Made by a program: the position numbers and the translations under genes | DNA from: an uncultured Chloroflexota bacterium | GTDB taxonomy: Bacteria > Chloroflexota > Chloroflexia > Chloroflexales > Chloroflexaceae | DNA: 63,700 bases | Reading direction: 5' to 3' | Assembly (NCBI GenBank): GCA_937120965.1 | Contig: CAKZKA010000157.1 | Span: 1 to 63,700, forward strand | Shown: positions 15,987 to 24,902 of the stretch, in pieces | How positions within the stretch are numbered: position 1 is the stretch's first letter | How the letters are laid out: every line of letters begins with the position of its first letter | Notes under the pieces: model-generated | Told to the model about the DNA's origin: nothing | Databases searched by the model: none | What the model saw: the letters and a program-made list of their open reading frames with translations, nothing else

Positions 15987-16724
15987 ATGAGCGAAAGCGT
16001 AGAGATGTACCTGGTCATGACGGCGCTCTCGCGTCGGGCGCCGGACCAGCCGGTGGCGGTCTCGCACCTGGCGGGCCGGCTGGGGGTGACGCAGGTCTCG
16101 GCGATCGAGATGTGCCACAAGCTCAGCGAGCGTGGCCTGATGAGCTACCAGCCCTACAAGGGGGTAACTCTAACCGAGGCCGGCGAGGCGCAGGCGCAGG
16201 CGATCCTCTCACGGCGCCGCCTGTGGGTAATCTTTCTGGTGGAGAACCTGGGTATCGCCCCCGAGGAGGCCGACGACCTGGCCTGCCAGCTCGAACACAT
16301 CACTTCGGAGCGACTGGTGACGGCGTTAAAGGCTTTCCTGGAGCGCGCGCCGGCGCCCCGCGGGGGGTGGGAACGTGCGCGCGACGCCGAGACGCGCCCG
16401 CTCGATGCTTGCGCAGCGGGAACACGTGGCCGCATCGCCGCCCTGGGCGTACCGTCGGTCGCCGAGACGTTTCTGCGCGGGCAGGGGCTGGCGCCGGGGG
16501 TCGAGGTCGAGGTGCAGGCCATCGGGGCCGACGGCGCGGTGCTTGTGGCGGTGGAGGGGCGCCCGCTCGCGCTCGCGCCGGGGCTGGCCGCTGGCATCAC
16601 GCTCGACAGCGCGCCCGCGCCCCACGCCGCCCGACAGGAGGCCTGGGCCCGTTGCAGCACCTTCTGGGCGTGCCTGCGGGGCGAGGCCTGCGCCGCTTTC
16701 ACCCCCGGCGCGCCCGAAGGTTAG
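15987..16724 (+). CDS. DtxR/MntR-family metal-dependent regulator with FeoA-like C-terminal domain
   Basis: A 245-residue regulator: an N-terminal winged helix (about 1-65, VSHLAGRLGVTQVSAIEMCHKL as the recognition region), the dimerisation/metal domain (about 66-125, LSRRRLWVIFLVENLGIAPEEADDLACQLEHITSE covering the helices with Glu, Cys, Glu and His ligands), and a C-terminal SH3/FeoA-like domain (about 150-205). Proteins of this family bind DNA when loaded with Fe2+ or Mn2+. It is divergent from feoAABC, so iron-dependent control of that operon and of itself is the likely job. The last 35 residues, with three Cys, are not typical of the family. No good ribosome-binding site precedes the ATG. 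Confidence 0.88.
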   Translation: MSESVEMYLVMTALSRRAPDQPVAVSHLAGRLGVTQVSAIEMCHKLSERGLMSYQPYKGVTLTEAGEAQAQAILSRRRLWVIFLVENLGIAPEEADDLACQLEHITSERLVTALKAFLERAPAPRGGWERARDAETRPLDACAAGTRGRIAALGVPSVAETFLRGQGLAPGVEVEVQAIGADGAVLVAVEGRPLALAPGLAAGITLDSAPAPHAARQEAWARCSTFWACLRGEACAAFTPGAPEG

Positions 16725-17035
16725 CCCCGCGGCGCCCGGCGCCGCCGCCCCGCGCCCCGGGGCGGGGTTAGAGACGGCCCGGCGGGCCGTCTCTACGCCG
16801 GGCGGCGCCCCCACCCGGGCGATGGCGCGCCCCCCATCGTCACCCCGCCCCTTCGGCCTTACCCCCACCCGGGCGATGGTGCGCCCCCCATACCTCCCCG
16901 CCAGGCAGGGGCGTGGGGAAACCCGGTTTCCCCATCTTCATCCACCTGGCCGGCACGATGAACCCCCTCCAGTAAGCCTGGAGGGGGTTCACCTGGGGGA
17001 GGGGAGATATCGTCGGCGAATTGTCTGAAGGAGGC
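16725..17035. other. Intergenic spacer with R3 palindrome and a 13-bp hairpin
   Basis: GC-rich low-complexity sequence, one R3 palindrome near 16915-16933 and a perfect 13-bp stem (16960-16972 with 16978-16990, arms GAACCCCCTCCAG). The hairpin follows the tRNA-Phe end on the minus strand and may mark the 3' end of the tRNA transcript, although no T-run follows. No gene seen. Confidence 0.55.
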
Positions 17036-17111
17036 TGGTGCCAAGGGCCGGATTTGAACCGGCGACCCTCGCATTTTCAGTGCGATGCTCTACCAGCTGA
17101 GCTACCTTGGC
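17036..17111 (-). tRNA. tRNA-Phe (GAA)
   Basis: Full cloverleaf on the minus strand: acceptor GCCAAGG/CCTTGGC, D-loop with AGCTCAGCTGGTAGAGC, anticodon loop CTGAAAA giving GAA, T-loop GGTTCAAATCC, and an encoded CCA end. Confidence 0.97.
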
Positions 17112-17144
17112 GCACCGACGGCGAGTGCTTGCAGATGGTAGCGA

Positions 17145-17219
17145 TGGTGGGCGATGACGGGATCGAACCGCCGACACCCTCGGTGTAAGCGAGGTGCTCT
17201 ACCGCTGAGCTAATCGCCC
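17145..17219 (-). tRNA. tRNA-Val (UAC)
   Basis: Acceptor GGGCGAT/ATCGCCC, D-arm AGCTCAGCGGTAGAGC, anticodon loop CTTACAC giving TAC, T-loop GGTTCGATCCC, encoded CCA. It lies 33 bases from the tRNA-Phe gene, same strand. Confidence 0.97.
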
Positions 17220-17228
17220 GACCGCCCG

Positions 17229-17318
<90 letters not shown>

Positions 17319-17357
17319 GTGATCCTCAATCGATTATACGCCGCCGGGCGCGGCTTG

Positions 17358-18398
17358 TCAAACGGCCAGTTCAGCCCGCAGGGCCTCCAGTTCAGCGGCG
17401 AGGGAGCGACGCAGGGCGGCCCGGCTTTCCGGCGGCAGGAAGCTGGCGCTGGCAGCCGTAAGGACTGCTGTGCACAGGTCATCGGCGTTGAAGCCGAAGT
17501 GGATGACAGCGCGGCGGTATTCCTCGGTCAGGGTGGTGTGGAAGAAGGTCGGGTCATCCGAGTTGATCGTCAGCGGCACGCCGGCAGCGCGGATATGCGG
17601 CAGGGGGTGGGCCTCCCAGGAAGGCACCGCCCCGGTGAGCAGGTTGCTGGTGGGGCAGATGTCGAGCACCACGCCGCGCTCGCGGAGGGCCACGACGAGA
17701 TCCGGATCGTCCATACAGCGGATGCCGTGGCCCAGGCGGGTGATCCCCAGGGCATTGATCGCCCCCCACACGCTTGTCGGGCCGACCACTTCGCCCGCGT
17801 GGGCCATAAGCCCGAGACCGGCGGCACGCGCGGCGGCGAAGAGGGGCGCAAAGGGTTCCGGGGGATGGCCGATCTCGTTCCCGCCGATGGACCAGCCCAC
17901 CACGCCGCGCGGCTGCATAGCGCGGGCCACTTCGAGCACGCCCCAGGCCGGCTCGGTGCCGTAGCCGCGCCCGTAGTCGAGCACCAGCCGCACCCGAGCC
18001 CCACCCACACGCTCCGCCCGCGCGAAGCCGGTCATCGCGCCCTCGATCGCCTCGCGCAGATCCACCCCCCGGCTGAGATGCTGCATCGGCGAGATCATCA
18101 CCTCGGCGTAGCGCACCTGCTGCTCACCCAGATCGAGACCCAGTTCGTAGGCCAGCCGCTCGAAATCTTCACCATACACAATCGCGCGGGCCAGGTCCAT
18201 GAACACGGTCAGGAACTCGCCAAAATCGCGATAGTGGAACAGCGCGGCCACCTCAGCCTCGTTGCGAGCGCCGAGATCCAGCCCGTTGCGCCGGGCAAGC
18301 GCGAGAAGCGTCCGGGGCGTAACGGCGCCTTCGAGGTGCAGGTGAAGCTCCACCTTCGGCATGCGCCGGATGAACTGCTCGAGCTGTGGAGATAGCAC
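17358..18398 (-). CDS. add: Adenosine deaminase
   Basis: A 346-residue zinc TIM-barrel enzyme that deaminates adenosine to inosine in purine salvage. Metal ligands are in PKVELHLHLEG (His19, His21); the proton-shuttle Glu is in MAHAGEVVGP, the catalytic His in LGHGIRC, and the metal Asp in NSDDP. Length matches the family. Start is a GTG at 18398 preceded by AGGAT. It lies just upstream of the tRNA-Leu gene on the same strand, leaving about 40 bases between them; co-transcription with the tRNAs is possible. Confidence 0.95.
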   Translation of the reverse strand: MLSPQLEQFIRRMPKVELHLHLEGAVTPRTLLALARRNGLDLGARNEAEVAALFHYRDFGEFLTVFMDLARAIVYGEDFERLAYELGLDLGEQQVRYAEVMISPMQHLSRGVDLREAIEGAMTGFARAERVGGARVRLVLDYGRGYGTEPAWGVLEVARAMQPRGVVGWSIGGNEIGHPPEPFAPLFAAARAAGLGLMAHAGEVVGPTSVWGAINALGITRLGHGIRCMDDPDLVVALRERGVVLDICPTSNLLTGAVPSWEAHPLPHIRAAGVPLTINSDDPTFFHTTLTEEYRRAVIHFGFNADDLCTAVLTAASASFLPPESRAALRRSLAAELEALRAELAV

Positions 18399-18499
18399 AC
18401 TCAGTATCCTGCTCAGGGCGGCAATGGGACGTTCGCGGCCCCGGCACGGCGCTGTGAATGGCGCAGACCAGGGAGGGTGATGGCCTCCACGGTCCTTTC

Positions 18500-18642
18500 T
18501 TCCCGGGTGAAGCCGGGTTTTCCTGGGAGGGCGTAGAGGCGCCGCGCCGCCGCCCCTCTACGTCCAGACCCTCCCCACAGGCAGGGGGGCGGTTCGACAG
18601 GCTCACCGCAGGTGGGGAAACCCGGTTTCCCATATGTTCGCG
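18500..18642. repeat. R3 repeat island between add and prfA
   Basis: Contains the R3 palindrome at about 18612-18630, a GGCGTAGAGGCGCCGCGCC hairpin and the R3 tail CCATATGTTCGCGTCA, which runs into the prfA stop codon. No gene. Confidence 0.7.
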
Positions 18643-19725
18643 TCAGGCAATCCCTGAGGCCTTGAGCCGCTCCGCATTGTCATGAACGATCAAGGCGTCA
18701 ATGATCTTCGCCAGATCGCCATCGAGGATGGCGGGCAGATTGGAGAAGTTCTGGCCGATGCGGTGGTCGGTGACGCGATCCTGGGGGAAGTTGTAGGTGC
18801 GGATCTTCTCGGCGCGCTCGCCGGTGCCCACCTGGGCCAGGCGCGAGGTGCCCAGTTCGCGCTCCTTTTTCTCCTGCTCACGGGCGTAGAGCCGCGCCCG
18901 CAGCACAGTCATGGCCTTCTCTTTGTTCTTGATCTGCGAACGCCCGTCCTGGCAGGTGACGACGATTTCATCGGGCGTGCCGGGGCGGTACACCAGGCGC
19001 ACCGCCGAGTCGGTGGTATTGACGCCCTGGCCGCCATGCCCGCCGGAGCGAAACACGTCCACCCGCAGATCCTCGGGCCGGATCTCGACGGTGGTCTCTT
19101 CGACCTCGGGCAGCACGGCGACCGTGGCGGTCGAGGTGTGGATCCGTCCGCGGGCCTCGGTGGCGGGCACGCGCTGCACCCGATGCACGCCGCCCTCGTA
19201 CTTGAGCAGACTGTAGGCGCCCTCGCCGCGGATCTCGAAGATGATCTCCTTGAAGCCGCCGGGGCCGTTCTCGGTAGCGCTGTCCACCTCGACCTTCCAG
19301 CCGCGTTCTTCGGCAAAGCGCGAGTACATGCGGAAAAGGTCGGCGGCGAAGAGCGCAGCCTCATCGCCCCCCTCGCCCTGGCGGATCTCCATGATCACAT
19401 CGCGGGCGTCATTGGGGTCACGCGGGAGCAGCAACACGCGCAGTTCCTGCTCGAGCCTTTCGAGGCGCGCGCGCTGCTGTTCGAGTTCTTCCTGGGCGAG
19501 CGCGCGGAGTTCAGGGTCGTCGCTCTCGTGGAGCACGGCGCTGGCCTCATCGGCGGCGCGACGGGCCTGTTTGTAGGTGCGATAGGCGCCAACCACAGCC
19601 TCGAGATCGCGCTGTTCCCGCGCATACTGCTGCAACAGGGCCCGATTGCTCACCACCTCGGGGCGGGCGAGCAACTCGCCGAGTTCCTCGTAGCGCGCTT
19701 CAACCAGAGCAAGTTTATCAAACAC
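18643..19725 (-). CDS. prfA: Peptide chain release factor 1
   Basis: A 360-residue class I release factor reading UAA and UAG. The anticodon-like tripeptide is PAT (187-189, within RVQRVPATE), which distinguishes RF1 from the SPF of RF2, and the GGQ catalytic loop is at 231-233 ([14 protein letters not shown]). Start is a GTG at 19725 with GAGG seven bases upstream. No hemK/prmC methyltransferase gene follows it here, unlike in many bacteria. Confidence 0.96.
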   Translation of the reverse strand: MFDKLALVEARYEELGELLARPEVVSNRALLQQYAREQRDLEAVVGAYRTYKQARRAADEASAVLHESDDPELRALAQEELEQQRARLERLEQELRVLLLPRDPNDARDVIMEIRQGEGGDEAALFAADLFRMYSRFAEERGWKVEVDSATENGPGGFKEIIFEIRGEGAYSLLKYEGGVHRVQRVPATEARGRIHTSTATVAVLPEVEETTVEIRPEDLRVDVFRSGGHGGQGVNTTDSAVRLVYRPGTPDEIVVTCQDGRSQIKNKEKAMTVLRARLYAREQEKKERELGTSRLAQVGTGERAEKIRTYNFPQDRVTDHRIGQNFSNLPAILDGDLAKIIDALIVHDNAERLKASGIA

Positions 19726-19922
19726 GTTTGGTCCTCTGTTTCTTTGAATGCTACCGGTGAGTTACGCGGATGCCGCAGGTTCGCCACCGCTTCGACCTGC
19801 GCCGGTGCGCTTGCCGGGCATCCACGCTCCGCCATCTCCAATCGCCCGTGGCCGCTGCGGGGCAAACCCTCCACACGCCAGACCTGCCGGGGACTCACGA
19901 TCACCAGGCGCCGGCACGGCAT

Positions 19923-19966
19923 AATAAGAGCACGGGACGACGAGCGAAGGCCCGTCAGACCCGTGC
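19923..19966 (-). terminator. Probable terminator after rpsU
   Basis: On the minus strand the arms GCACGGG (19966-19960) and CCCGTGC (19936-19930) pair, with extra pairing inside, and TCTTATTAT follows. It lies about 20 bases beyond the rpsU stop. Confidence 0.6.
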
Positions 19967-19985
19967 CAGAATAACCGCCGCGCGG

Positions 19986-20177
19986 CTAATATCCTTTCGC
20001 CATTTTCTTGCGCCGGTTGCGTTCAGCGCGGCGCCGCTTCTCCTTGCGCTGCTCGCTCTTCGAGATGAAGTGCATCTTCTCGCGGTAGGTCTTCGTGATG
20101 CGCTCGGAGATCACGCCTTTGTTGAACCGGCGGATCAGTTGTTCCACTGTCTCGCCTTCGCGACGTTCTACTCGCAT
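19986..20177 (-). CDS. rpsU: 30S ribosomal protein S21
   Basis: A 63-residue very basic protein beginning MRVERREGETVEQLIRRF and ending in an Arg/Lys-rich tail (RKEKRRRAERNRRKKMAKGY), as in S21, a late small-subunit protein near the mRNA 3' end of 16S rRNA. The ATG at 20177 is chosen from homology; longer upstream frames enter the leader. The gene is alone, with a promoter at 20351-20379 and a leader of about 165 bases, and is not linked to dnaG/rpoD as in proteobacteria. Confidence 0.96.
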   Translation of the reverse strand: MRVERREGETVEQLIRRFNKGVISERITKTYREKMHFISKSEQRKEKRRRAERNRRKKMAKGY

Positions 20178-20350
20178 AGCTCTGTCGTTTGACGGGCGCG
20201 GCCACCGGAGTGGTCCGGGCGCTGTTGCGGGCGCGGGGTATCGCCCCGTCCCGGAATACGCGCGTTCGTCAATCGCCTGCTCACCCCCTTTGCCACAGAT
20301 TTGGTGGACCCCGTACAGCCAACAGAGCTGTTGACATTTGCACCGCTGAT

Positions 20351-20379
20351 AGTATAGACGAATGAGCGCATTTGTGCAA
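20351..20379 (-). promoter_or_regulatory. Promoter of rpsU
   Basis: TTGCAC (20379-20374) and TATACT (20356-20351) are 17 bases apart on the minus strand; start near 20344. Confidence 0.7.
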
Positions 20380-20394
20380 GAGCGGTTTGCGGGG

Positions 20395-20520
20395 CGGCGC
20401 GGTGGCCCGGGGCTGCGCCGCACAACGCCAGAATGAAAATATTTGTTCTTGGGAGGGCTTGCTGCCCCCACAGGCAGGGGGATGGGGAAACCTGGTTTCC
20501 CCATATTTTCACCTCAGCCG
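20395..20520. repeat. R3 repeat unit
   Basis: Contains GGGCTGCGCCGCACAACGCC, the AT-rich AATGAAAATATTTGTTCTT block, the palindrome GGGGAAACC-T-GGTTTCCCC near 20484-20502 and the tail CCATATTTTCACCTCAGCCG. It shows the standard order of parts of a full R3 unit. Confidence 0.75.
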
Positions 20521-20548
20521 TCCGCCTGAAATGGTCTCACAATGCGCC

Positions 20549-21328
20549 TTATCCTGCCTCCAGATCCACCGCTGCCAGTTCCAGCCACTGGCGCTCCGGC
20601 ACATCGAGGAGGCCCCAGCGCACCCGACCCTGAGGTGTGACAACCAGATACTGGTTGTCAACCCAACTCACGAAGCAAAGCGGCCCGCGTGGCGAGGGCG
20701 CCTCATCGAGCACCACCCGTCCATCAACGAGGAAGCGGCTCACCCGTGGCCCCCATTCGATGACGTACTCGTGCCAGCGCTCCATCGGAGCATGCACCAG
20801 GGTTTCGGCCACGCTCACGGCGCGCTGGATGAGGGGGTAGAGACCCCGGTAGAGGGTCGGCGCGTGCAGCAGGGGCACGACCAGGGGAGCGAGGGGCAGG
20901 AGTGCCAGGGCCTGCGGTCGCCCTGTGTCAATCACCGCGGCTTTCCAGCCGTGACCCGGCACCCCCTGCGCGAGGGGCAGATCGGCAGGAGGAGAGGCGT
21001 AGAAAAACCAGATCGCCCGGGGCGGACGCAGCGGCGCGGCGATGGGGTAGTTCCAGAAGCCGAAACCCGCCGTGCCGCGGATTCCTCCGGCGGGGTGCGA
21101 GAAGCGCGCCTGCACGCGCAGGCGCAGCGGTGGGCGGCGGATGAAGCGAGGCCGCCGCCCGGGCTGGTAGTCGTCAATCTGCGCGTCGGCGTAAGCCAGG
21201 GCGCGCGCCCTGGCGCTGGCGACTTCCAGGCGCAGCGCGCCCTCCTTCCACTCACAGCGCCCCTGCCGGATCATCAGGTGGCGCCAGGGCGGCGCGCCTG
21301 TCGCCATACGCTCAATCTCAGCTACCAC
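20549..21328 (-). CDS. Unknown beta-rich protein, concanavalin-lectin/GH16-like pattern
   Basis: A 259-residue protein with no signal peptide or membrane segment. The pattern AGFGFWNYP, then FLVDGRVVLDEAPSPRGPLCFVSWVDNQ being here only the C-terminal strands, together with EYVIEWGPRVSRFLVDG, is reminiscent of the beta-sandwich of GH16 or LamG-like domains. The GH16 catalytic ExDxxE motif is absent, so hydrolase activity is unlikely. Its start overlaps the end of the OleA-like gene by seven bases, so it is co-translated with it and may bind or process the same lipid or glycan product. Function unknown. Confidence 0.7.
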   Translation of the reverse strand: MVAEIERMATGAPPWRHLMIRQGRCEWKEGALRLEVASARARALAYADAQIDDYQPGRRPRFIRRPPLRLRVQARFSHPAGGIRGTAGFGFWNYPIAAPLRPPRAIWFFYASPPADLPLAQGVPGHGWKAAVIDTGRPQALALLPLAPLVVPLLHAPTLYRGLYPLIQRAVSVAETLVHAPMERWHEYVIEWGPRVSRFLVDGRVVLDEAPSPRGPLCFVSWVDNQYLVVTPQGRVRWGLLDVPERQWLELAAVDLEAG

Positions 21329-22341
21329 GTCACGCTCATCATCGAACAGTTCAGGCCCGAACCAATGCCCAGCAGACCGACATGGTCGCCGGGTTGGAGG
21401 CGACCAGCCTCGGCTGCCTGGGCCAGGCTGATTGGCAGGGCTGCCGGCCCGATGTTGCCCAGCACAGGGAAGTTCAGGTAGAGCTTAGCGGGAGTGATGC
21501 CGATGGCCTCGGAAACGGCGGCCATGTGCCGCGCCCCCACCTGGTGCGGAGCGTAGAGCGCAATCTGGTCGTCGCTCCAGTTCGGCAGGCGCTCCTGGGC
21601 CAGTTGCCAGGTCTCGGCGGCCAGCTTGACCCCGGCGACCAGCAGGGCGCTGGCGTCGGTCTTCATATAATCGGGCATGCCCACGCACAGTTCATTGTGC
21701 TCCGTTGCGGCCAGTGAAACCACGCCGTTGAGCTTGTGTCCGTGTCGGGAAACCCGCATATGGGCCAGCACCATCGCCGCGGCGCCTGAGCCCAGGGTGA
21801 GCGTGGCGAAATTATCGCGGAACTCTTGCAGCGTGGTTTCGGGGCGCTGGAGCCGGCGGATGGTGCTCATCACCGCGTCCTGCGAGCCTTCGCCGTTGAC
21901 GATCAGGGCGTAGTCAATCTCGCCCGACTCGATCATTAGGGCCGCGATGTACATCCCGTTCAGGAAGCCCAGGCAGGCATTGCGCACATCGTAGTTGATC
22001 GCCCTGGGCGTGAGGCCGAGGTTCCGGTGAACGAAACAGGCCGTCGAGGGTTCGAGGTAATCCTGGCACACCGAGGTGTTGATCACAATCCCGATCTGCG
22101 CCGGGTCAATCTCGGCAGCCGCAAGCGCCTTGCGCGCCGCCAGCGTTGCCACGGCGCTGGGCAACGTTCCCTCATCCCAGAAACGCCGCTCGCGGATCCC
22201 CGAGAGTTGCTCCAGTCTCCCCCGGGGGATGCCGAGACGCTCCATCGTCTCGCTAATCTGATCCTCCAACCAGTCCGAGCTAATGCGATGCGGCGCCAGT
22301 TCGTATCCCAGGGCCTCGATCGCGACGTTCTGAAAGAGCAC
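21322..22341 (-). CDS. oleA: OleA-like thiolase (3-oxoacyl-ACP synthase III family)
   Basis: A 339-residue thiolase-fold enzyme. The nucleophile is Cys123 in NACLGFLNGM; His is in YAPHQVG and Asn in VLGNIGPAALP. Glu97 (in VCQDYLEPSTA) lies exactly 26 residues before the Cys, as does the catalytic Glu117 of OleA relative to its Cys143, which separates OleA from FabH. OleA joins two fatty acyl-CoAs head to head to give a beta-keto acid for long-chain olefin or ketone formation. No oleB, oleC or oleD is nearby. The GTG at 22341 is preferred because GGGAGG is six bases upstream; longer frames add 29 non-conserved residues. Confidence 0.82.
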   Translation of the reverse strand: MLFQNVAIEALGYELAPHRISSDWLEDQISETMERLGIPRGRLEQLSGIRERRFWDEGTLPSAVATLAARKALAAAEIDPAQIGIVINTSVCQDYLEPSTACFVHRNLGLTPRAINYDVRNACLGFLNGMYIAALMIESGEIDYALIVNGEGSQDAVMSTIRRLQRPETTLQEFRDNFATLTLGSGAAAMVLAHMRVSRHGHKLNGVVSLAATEHNELCVGMPDYMKTDASALLVAGVKLAAETWQLAQERLPNWSDDQIALYAPHQVGARHMAAVSEAIGITPAKLYLNFPVLGNIGPAALPISLAQAAEAGRLQPGDHVGLLGIGSGLNCSMMSVTW

Positions 22342-22549
22342 GCCAGACCTCCCGCTCAGTATACAGCACGGTTCCAGACAGCAAACAGGGTTCACCTCCT
22401 CCCGGTACGTCGCTGGGTGGTGTAACAACGCCAGGCTGTGCAGGTGAGTATGCTGCTAGCCGGGGGTACATGCGTTGGTGGAAGAACCCTTGCTATTACT
22501 GTACCACAATGTCACTCCCCTGTTGGCACGTCGCGCTCCGCGACGAAGG

Positions 22550-22915
22550 GCTGATGCGAACCGCTGGGGAACCCGGGTTTCCCCACGCCCCTGCCGGTGA
22601 GGAGGGTGCGGGAGGGCGCAGCCCTCCCAGGAACAATGATGTTCATTCTGGCGTTGTGCGGCGCGGCCGCATGGACGGCTAAGGTAAACCACTGGGGAAA
22701 CCGGGCTTCCCCGCGCCCCTCCCGATGGGGAGGGTGTGGGAGGGCGTAGCCCTCCCGGGAACAACCCGCTGGCGGGGAGGGTTTGGGAGGGCGCAGCCCT
22801 CCCAGGAACCGCGTCGAAGGGCTGATGCGAACCGCTGGGGAAACCGGGTTTCCCCGCGCCCCTCCCGGTGGGGAGGGTGTGGGAGGGCGTAGCCCTCCCG
22901 GAAACCATGCTCTCC
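22550..22915. repeat. R3 repeat cluster
   Basis: Three imperfect direct units with palindromes near 22567, 22693 and 22838, repeated GGGAGGGCGCAGCCCTCCC hairpins, and two copies of AGGGCTGATGCGAACCGCTG. The whole space 22342-23087 has no gene; a possible -10 TAGAAT for the next gene is at 22981. Confidence 0.75.
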
Positions 22916-23087
22916 CATTCGGGCGTTGCGTTGGCCCGGCTGGCGCCGGGGCGGTGGGCCTCCCGGCGGCGCGGGTGTGGTAGAATAGCCTGCGGTTACT
23001 CACCGCTCGGGCCACTGCTCCACGCACGGTGCAGTCTGCCGACCCCCGCCGGCGCGGCGCCTGGCCCGTCTGTCACCCGGGAGCACC

Positions 23088-23831
23088 GTGGACTTCTTCG
23101 CGACGATCTTCCGCCTGGCCCTCGGCGGGCTCCTGCTCGACGCCCGCGTCTACCGCGCCCAGCGCGAGTCGCCAACCGGTGTACAGCGGGCGCTGCTCGT
23201 TGTCGTCCTGGTGGGGTTTCTCGTTGGCCTTGCCGCCTGGATCGGCGACATCGGCGAATTCCTCACCCAGCCCGACCCCCAGGCCGTGCGCGATACGCTC
23301 TACACCGGCCTGACCGCCATGCCCTGGTACGCGCAGGTCGCGAGTGCGAATCCTGAGTTTGTCGCAGCCTTTGAGCAACTCTTCGCCGATCCGTCCACCT
23401 TCACGCTAACGGCCAACCTTCTGGTCGGGGCGCTGGGGATCGTACTGACGCCGCTGCTCGGGCTTATCGGCTGGTTCGTCGGCGGTTCAATCGCCCATAT
23501 TGCGGCAAGGGCCTTTGGCGGCGCGGCGCGCTATCCGCAGACCCTGGCCTGCACCGGCCTGGCTGCGGGCGTCAATCTGCTGGGGCTGGTGCAGATCGTG
23601 CCCTACGCCGAAGTGTTTCCGGGGGGCCTGTGGCTCTCCACCACCTTGCTGGGCTTGCTGGCGACCTACGTCGCTGTGCGCGAGGCGCACGGGCTGGCGC
23701 CGTGGCGCGCGTTCTGGGCGGTGTTGATCGGCCCACTGCTGCTGGTGGTGCTCCTGGTTGCCCTGTACTGCTGTGTCGTGTTCGTCTTTGCGGGGGCGGT
23801 AGGAACCCTCGCCGGAGGGGCCGGGCGATGA
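23088..23831 (+). CDS. Yip1-family membrane protein
   Basis: A 247-residue protein with about five hydrophobic segments (around residues 37-60, 105-130, 150-175, 180-200, 210-240) and the Yip1 pattern GSIAHIAARAFGGAARYPQTLACTGLA split here as the ARAFGG turn followed by a helix. Bacterial Yip1 proteins are integral membrane proteins of unknown role. Start is a GTG at 23088 after GGGAG. It overlaps the next, related gene by four bases, indicating a duplicated pair acting together. Confidence 0.75.
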   Translation: MDFFATIFRLALGGLLLDARVYRAQRESPTGVQRALLVVVLVGFLVGLAAWIGDIGEFLTQPDPQAVRDTLYTGLTAMPWYAQVASANPEFVAAFEQLFADPSTFTLTANLLVGALGIVLTPLLGLIGWFVGGSIAHIAARAFGGAARYPQTLACTGLAAGVNLLGLVQIVPYAEVFPGGLWLSTTLLGLLATYVAVREAHGLAPWRAFWAVLIGPLLLVVLLVALYCCVVFVFAGAVGTLAGGAGR

Positions 23832-24556
23832 TCGAGCTGTTTAACGGGGCGTTAACCCTCAACCAGCGGTTGATGCTGGGGCTGCGCGAGTCGCCCGAGG
23901 TGGTGCGGCGCGGACTGACTCTGGTGCTCTTCGTTGGCCTGCTGGTCGGCGCGGTCAGTGGAGCCAGCACGTTGCTTAACACGGCCACGCCCGAACGCAC
24001 CGTCGCCACGGTGCGCGAATTCGTCGAAGCGCAAAAGCGGCAAATTGCCCTTGGCCCGAACGCCGATCAACTCCAACCGTTGTTGCGCTTTGTCAATGAA
24101 AACGAAGAGGCGTTCTACACCCTGCTCCAGGATCTGCTTGAACTGCCCACACCCCTGCCGCGCCCGTTCCAGCAGGCCTTTCAGTGGCTGGCGACGACCG
24201 TCAGTACGCCGTTGAGCTACCTGGGCGGTCTGCTGCTGACGGTGGTGTTCACCCACATTGCGGCCCGCCAACTGGGCGGCCAGGGCAACATTCAACAGAT
24301 GCTGGGCCTGGGCGCGCTCTCGGTGGCGCCGCACGCCCTGGACGCGCTGGCGTTTATTCCCGGTCTGGGGTCAATCCTGGGGCTTATCGCCTGGGCCTGG
24401 GGCCTGGTCATTCTTGTCATCGCCACATCGGTGGCCCATCGTCTGGAGAGCACGCGGGCTATTCTGGCGGTGCTACTCTACCCGGTGTTGCTGGGTTTGC
24501 TGGGGTTCCTGCTCTTCTGCGGGCTGCTGTTCCTGGTGGTGGCTGCTGCCGGGTAG
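23828..24556 (+). CDS. Yip1-family membrane protein (second of pair)
   Basis: A 242-residue membrane protein with the same layout as its neighbour: an N-terminal amphipathic segment, a first membrane helix (LTLVLFVGLLVGAVSG), a soluble loop of about 80 residues, then four membrane helices with FTHIAARQLGGQGNIQQML, the counterpart of the neighbour's HIAARAFGG. ATG overlaps the upstream stop (ATGA). The pair may form a heteromeric membrane complex; the role is unknown. Confidence 0.75.
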   Translation: MIELFNGALTLNQRLMLGLRESPEVVRRGLTLVLFVGLLVGAVSGASTLLNTATPERTVATVREFVEAQKRQIALGPNADQLQPLLRFVNENEEAFYTLLQDLLELPTPLPRPFQQAFQWLATTVSTPLSYLGGLLLTVVFTHIAARQLGGQGNIQQMLGLGALSVAPHALDALAFIPGLGSILGLIAWAWGLVILVIATSVAHRLESTRAILAVLLYPVLLGLLGFLLFCGLLFLVVAAAG

Positions 24557-24627
24557 GGGTAGCGGGGTGATAGGCGAGCGTGGGAGGTCGAAGCCTTCCC
24601 GCGCTCGCCGCGGTGACCGGGCGGCTT

Positions 24628-24830
24628 ATACCAATTACCGTTGATGATGCCGCATTTCCTGAAGCGGTTTCAGGCGTTGTGCTGCCTGGCGTGGCAATCC
24701 ACAATCCGAATTGGAACGCCCCCGCGCACTGCGCTGGTCTCCCCGCTTCGACAGGCTCAGCGCAGGCTCTCCGGCGAAGCTGGGAGGGGGTGAGGACCAA
24801 CCAGCGCATCCCAATGCCATAACGCCTTGA
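24628..24830. repeat. R1 copy (right end lost) joined to an R4 unit
   Basis: An inverted R1 runs from ATACCAATTACCG at 24628 to about 24712, where its AT-rich end is replaced by an R4 unit (TTGGAACGCCCCC...CTTCGACAGGCTCAGCGCAG). The same R1/R4 neighbourhood occurs at 10303, 53364 and 54966. The spacer 24557-24902 contains no gene. Confidence 0.8.
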
Positions 24831-24902
24831 GAGGAGGGGACAGAACGCCACCCGCCAACAACCCTCCACCTGAGAGGGTGGGGCAACCCGGTTGCCCTGC
24901 CG

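Noticed and set aside
20331-20358. TTGACA-N16-TATAGA promoter-like pair on the plus strand
   Set aside because: No plus-strand gene follows; the minus-strand pair in the same place (TTGCAC-N17-TATACT) explains rpsU transcription. A non-coding RNA cannot be excluded but nothing supports one.
22456-23027. Several 70-170 codon frames made of phrases such as GRAAPSQTLP and GKPGFP
   Set aside because: These are translations of the R3 palindromic repeats, seen in several frames and on both strands.
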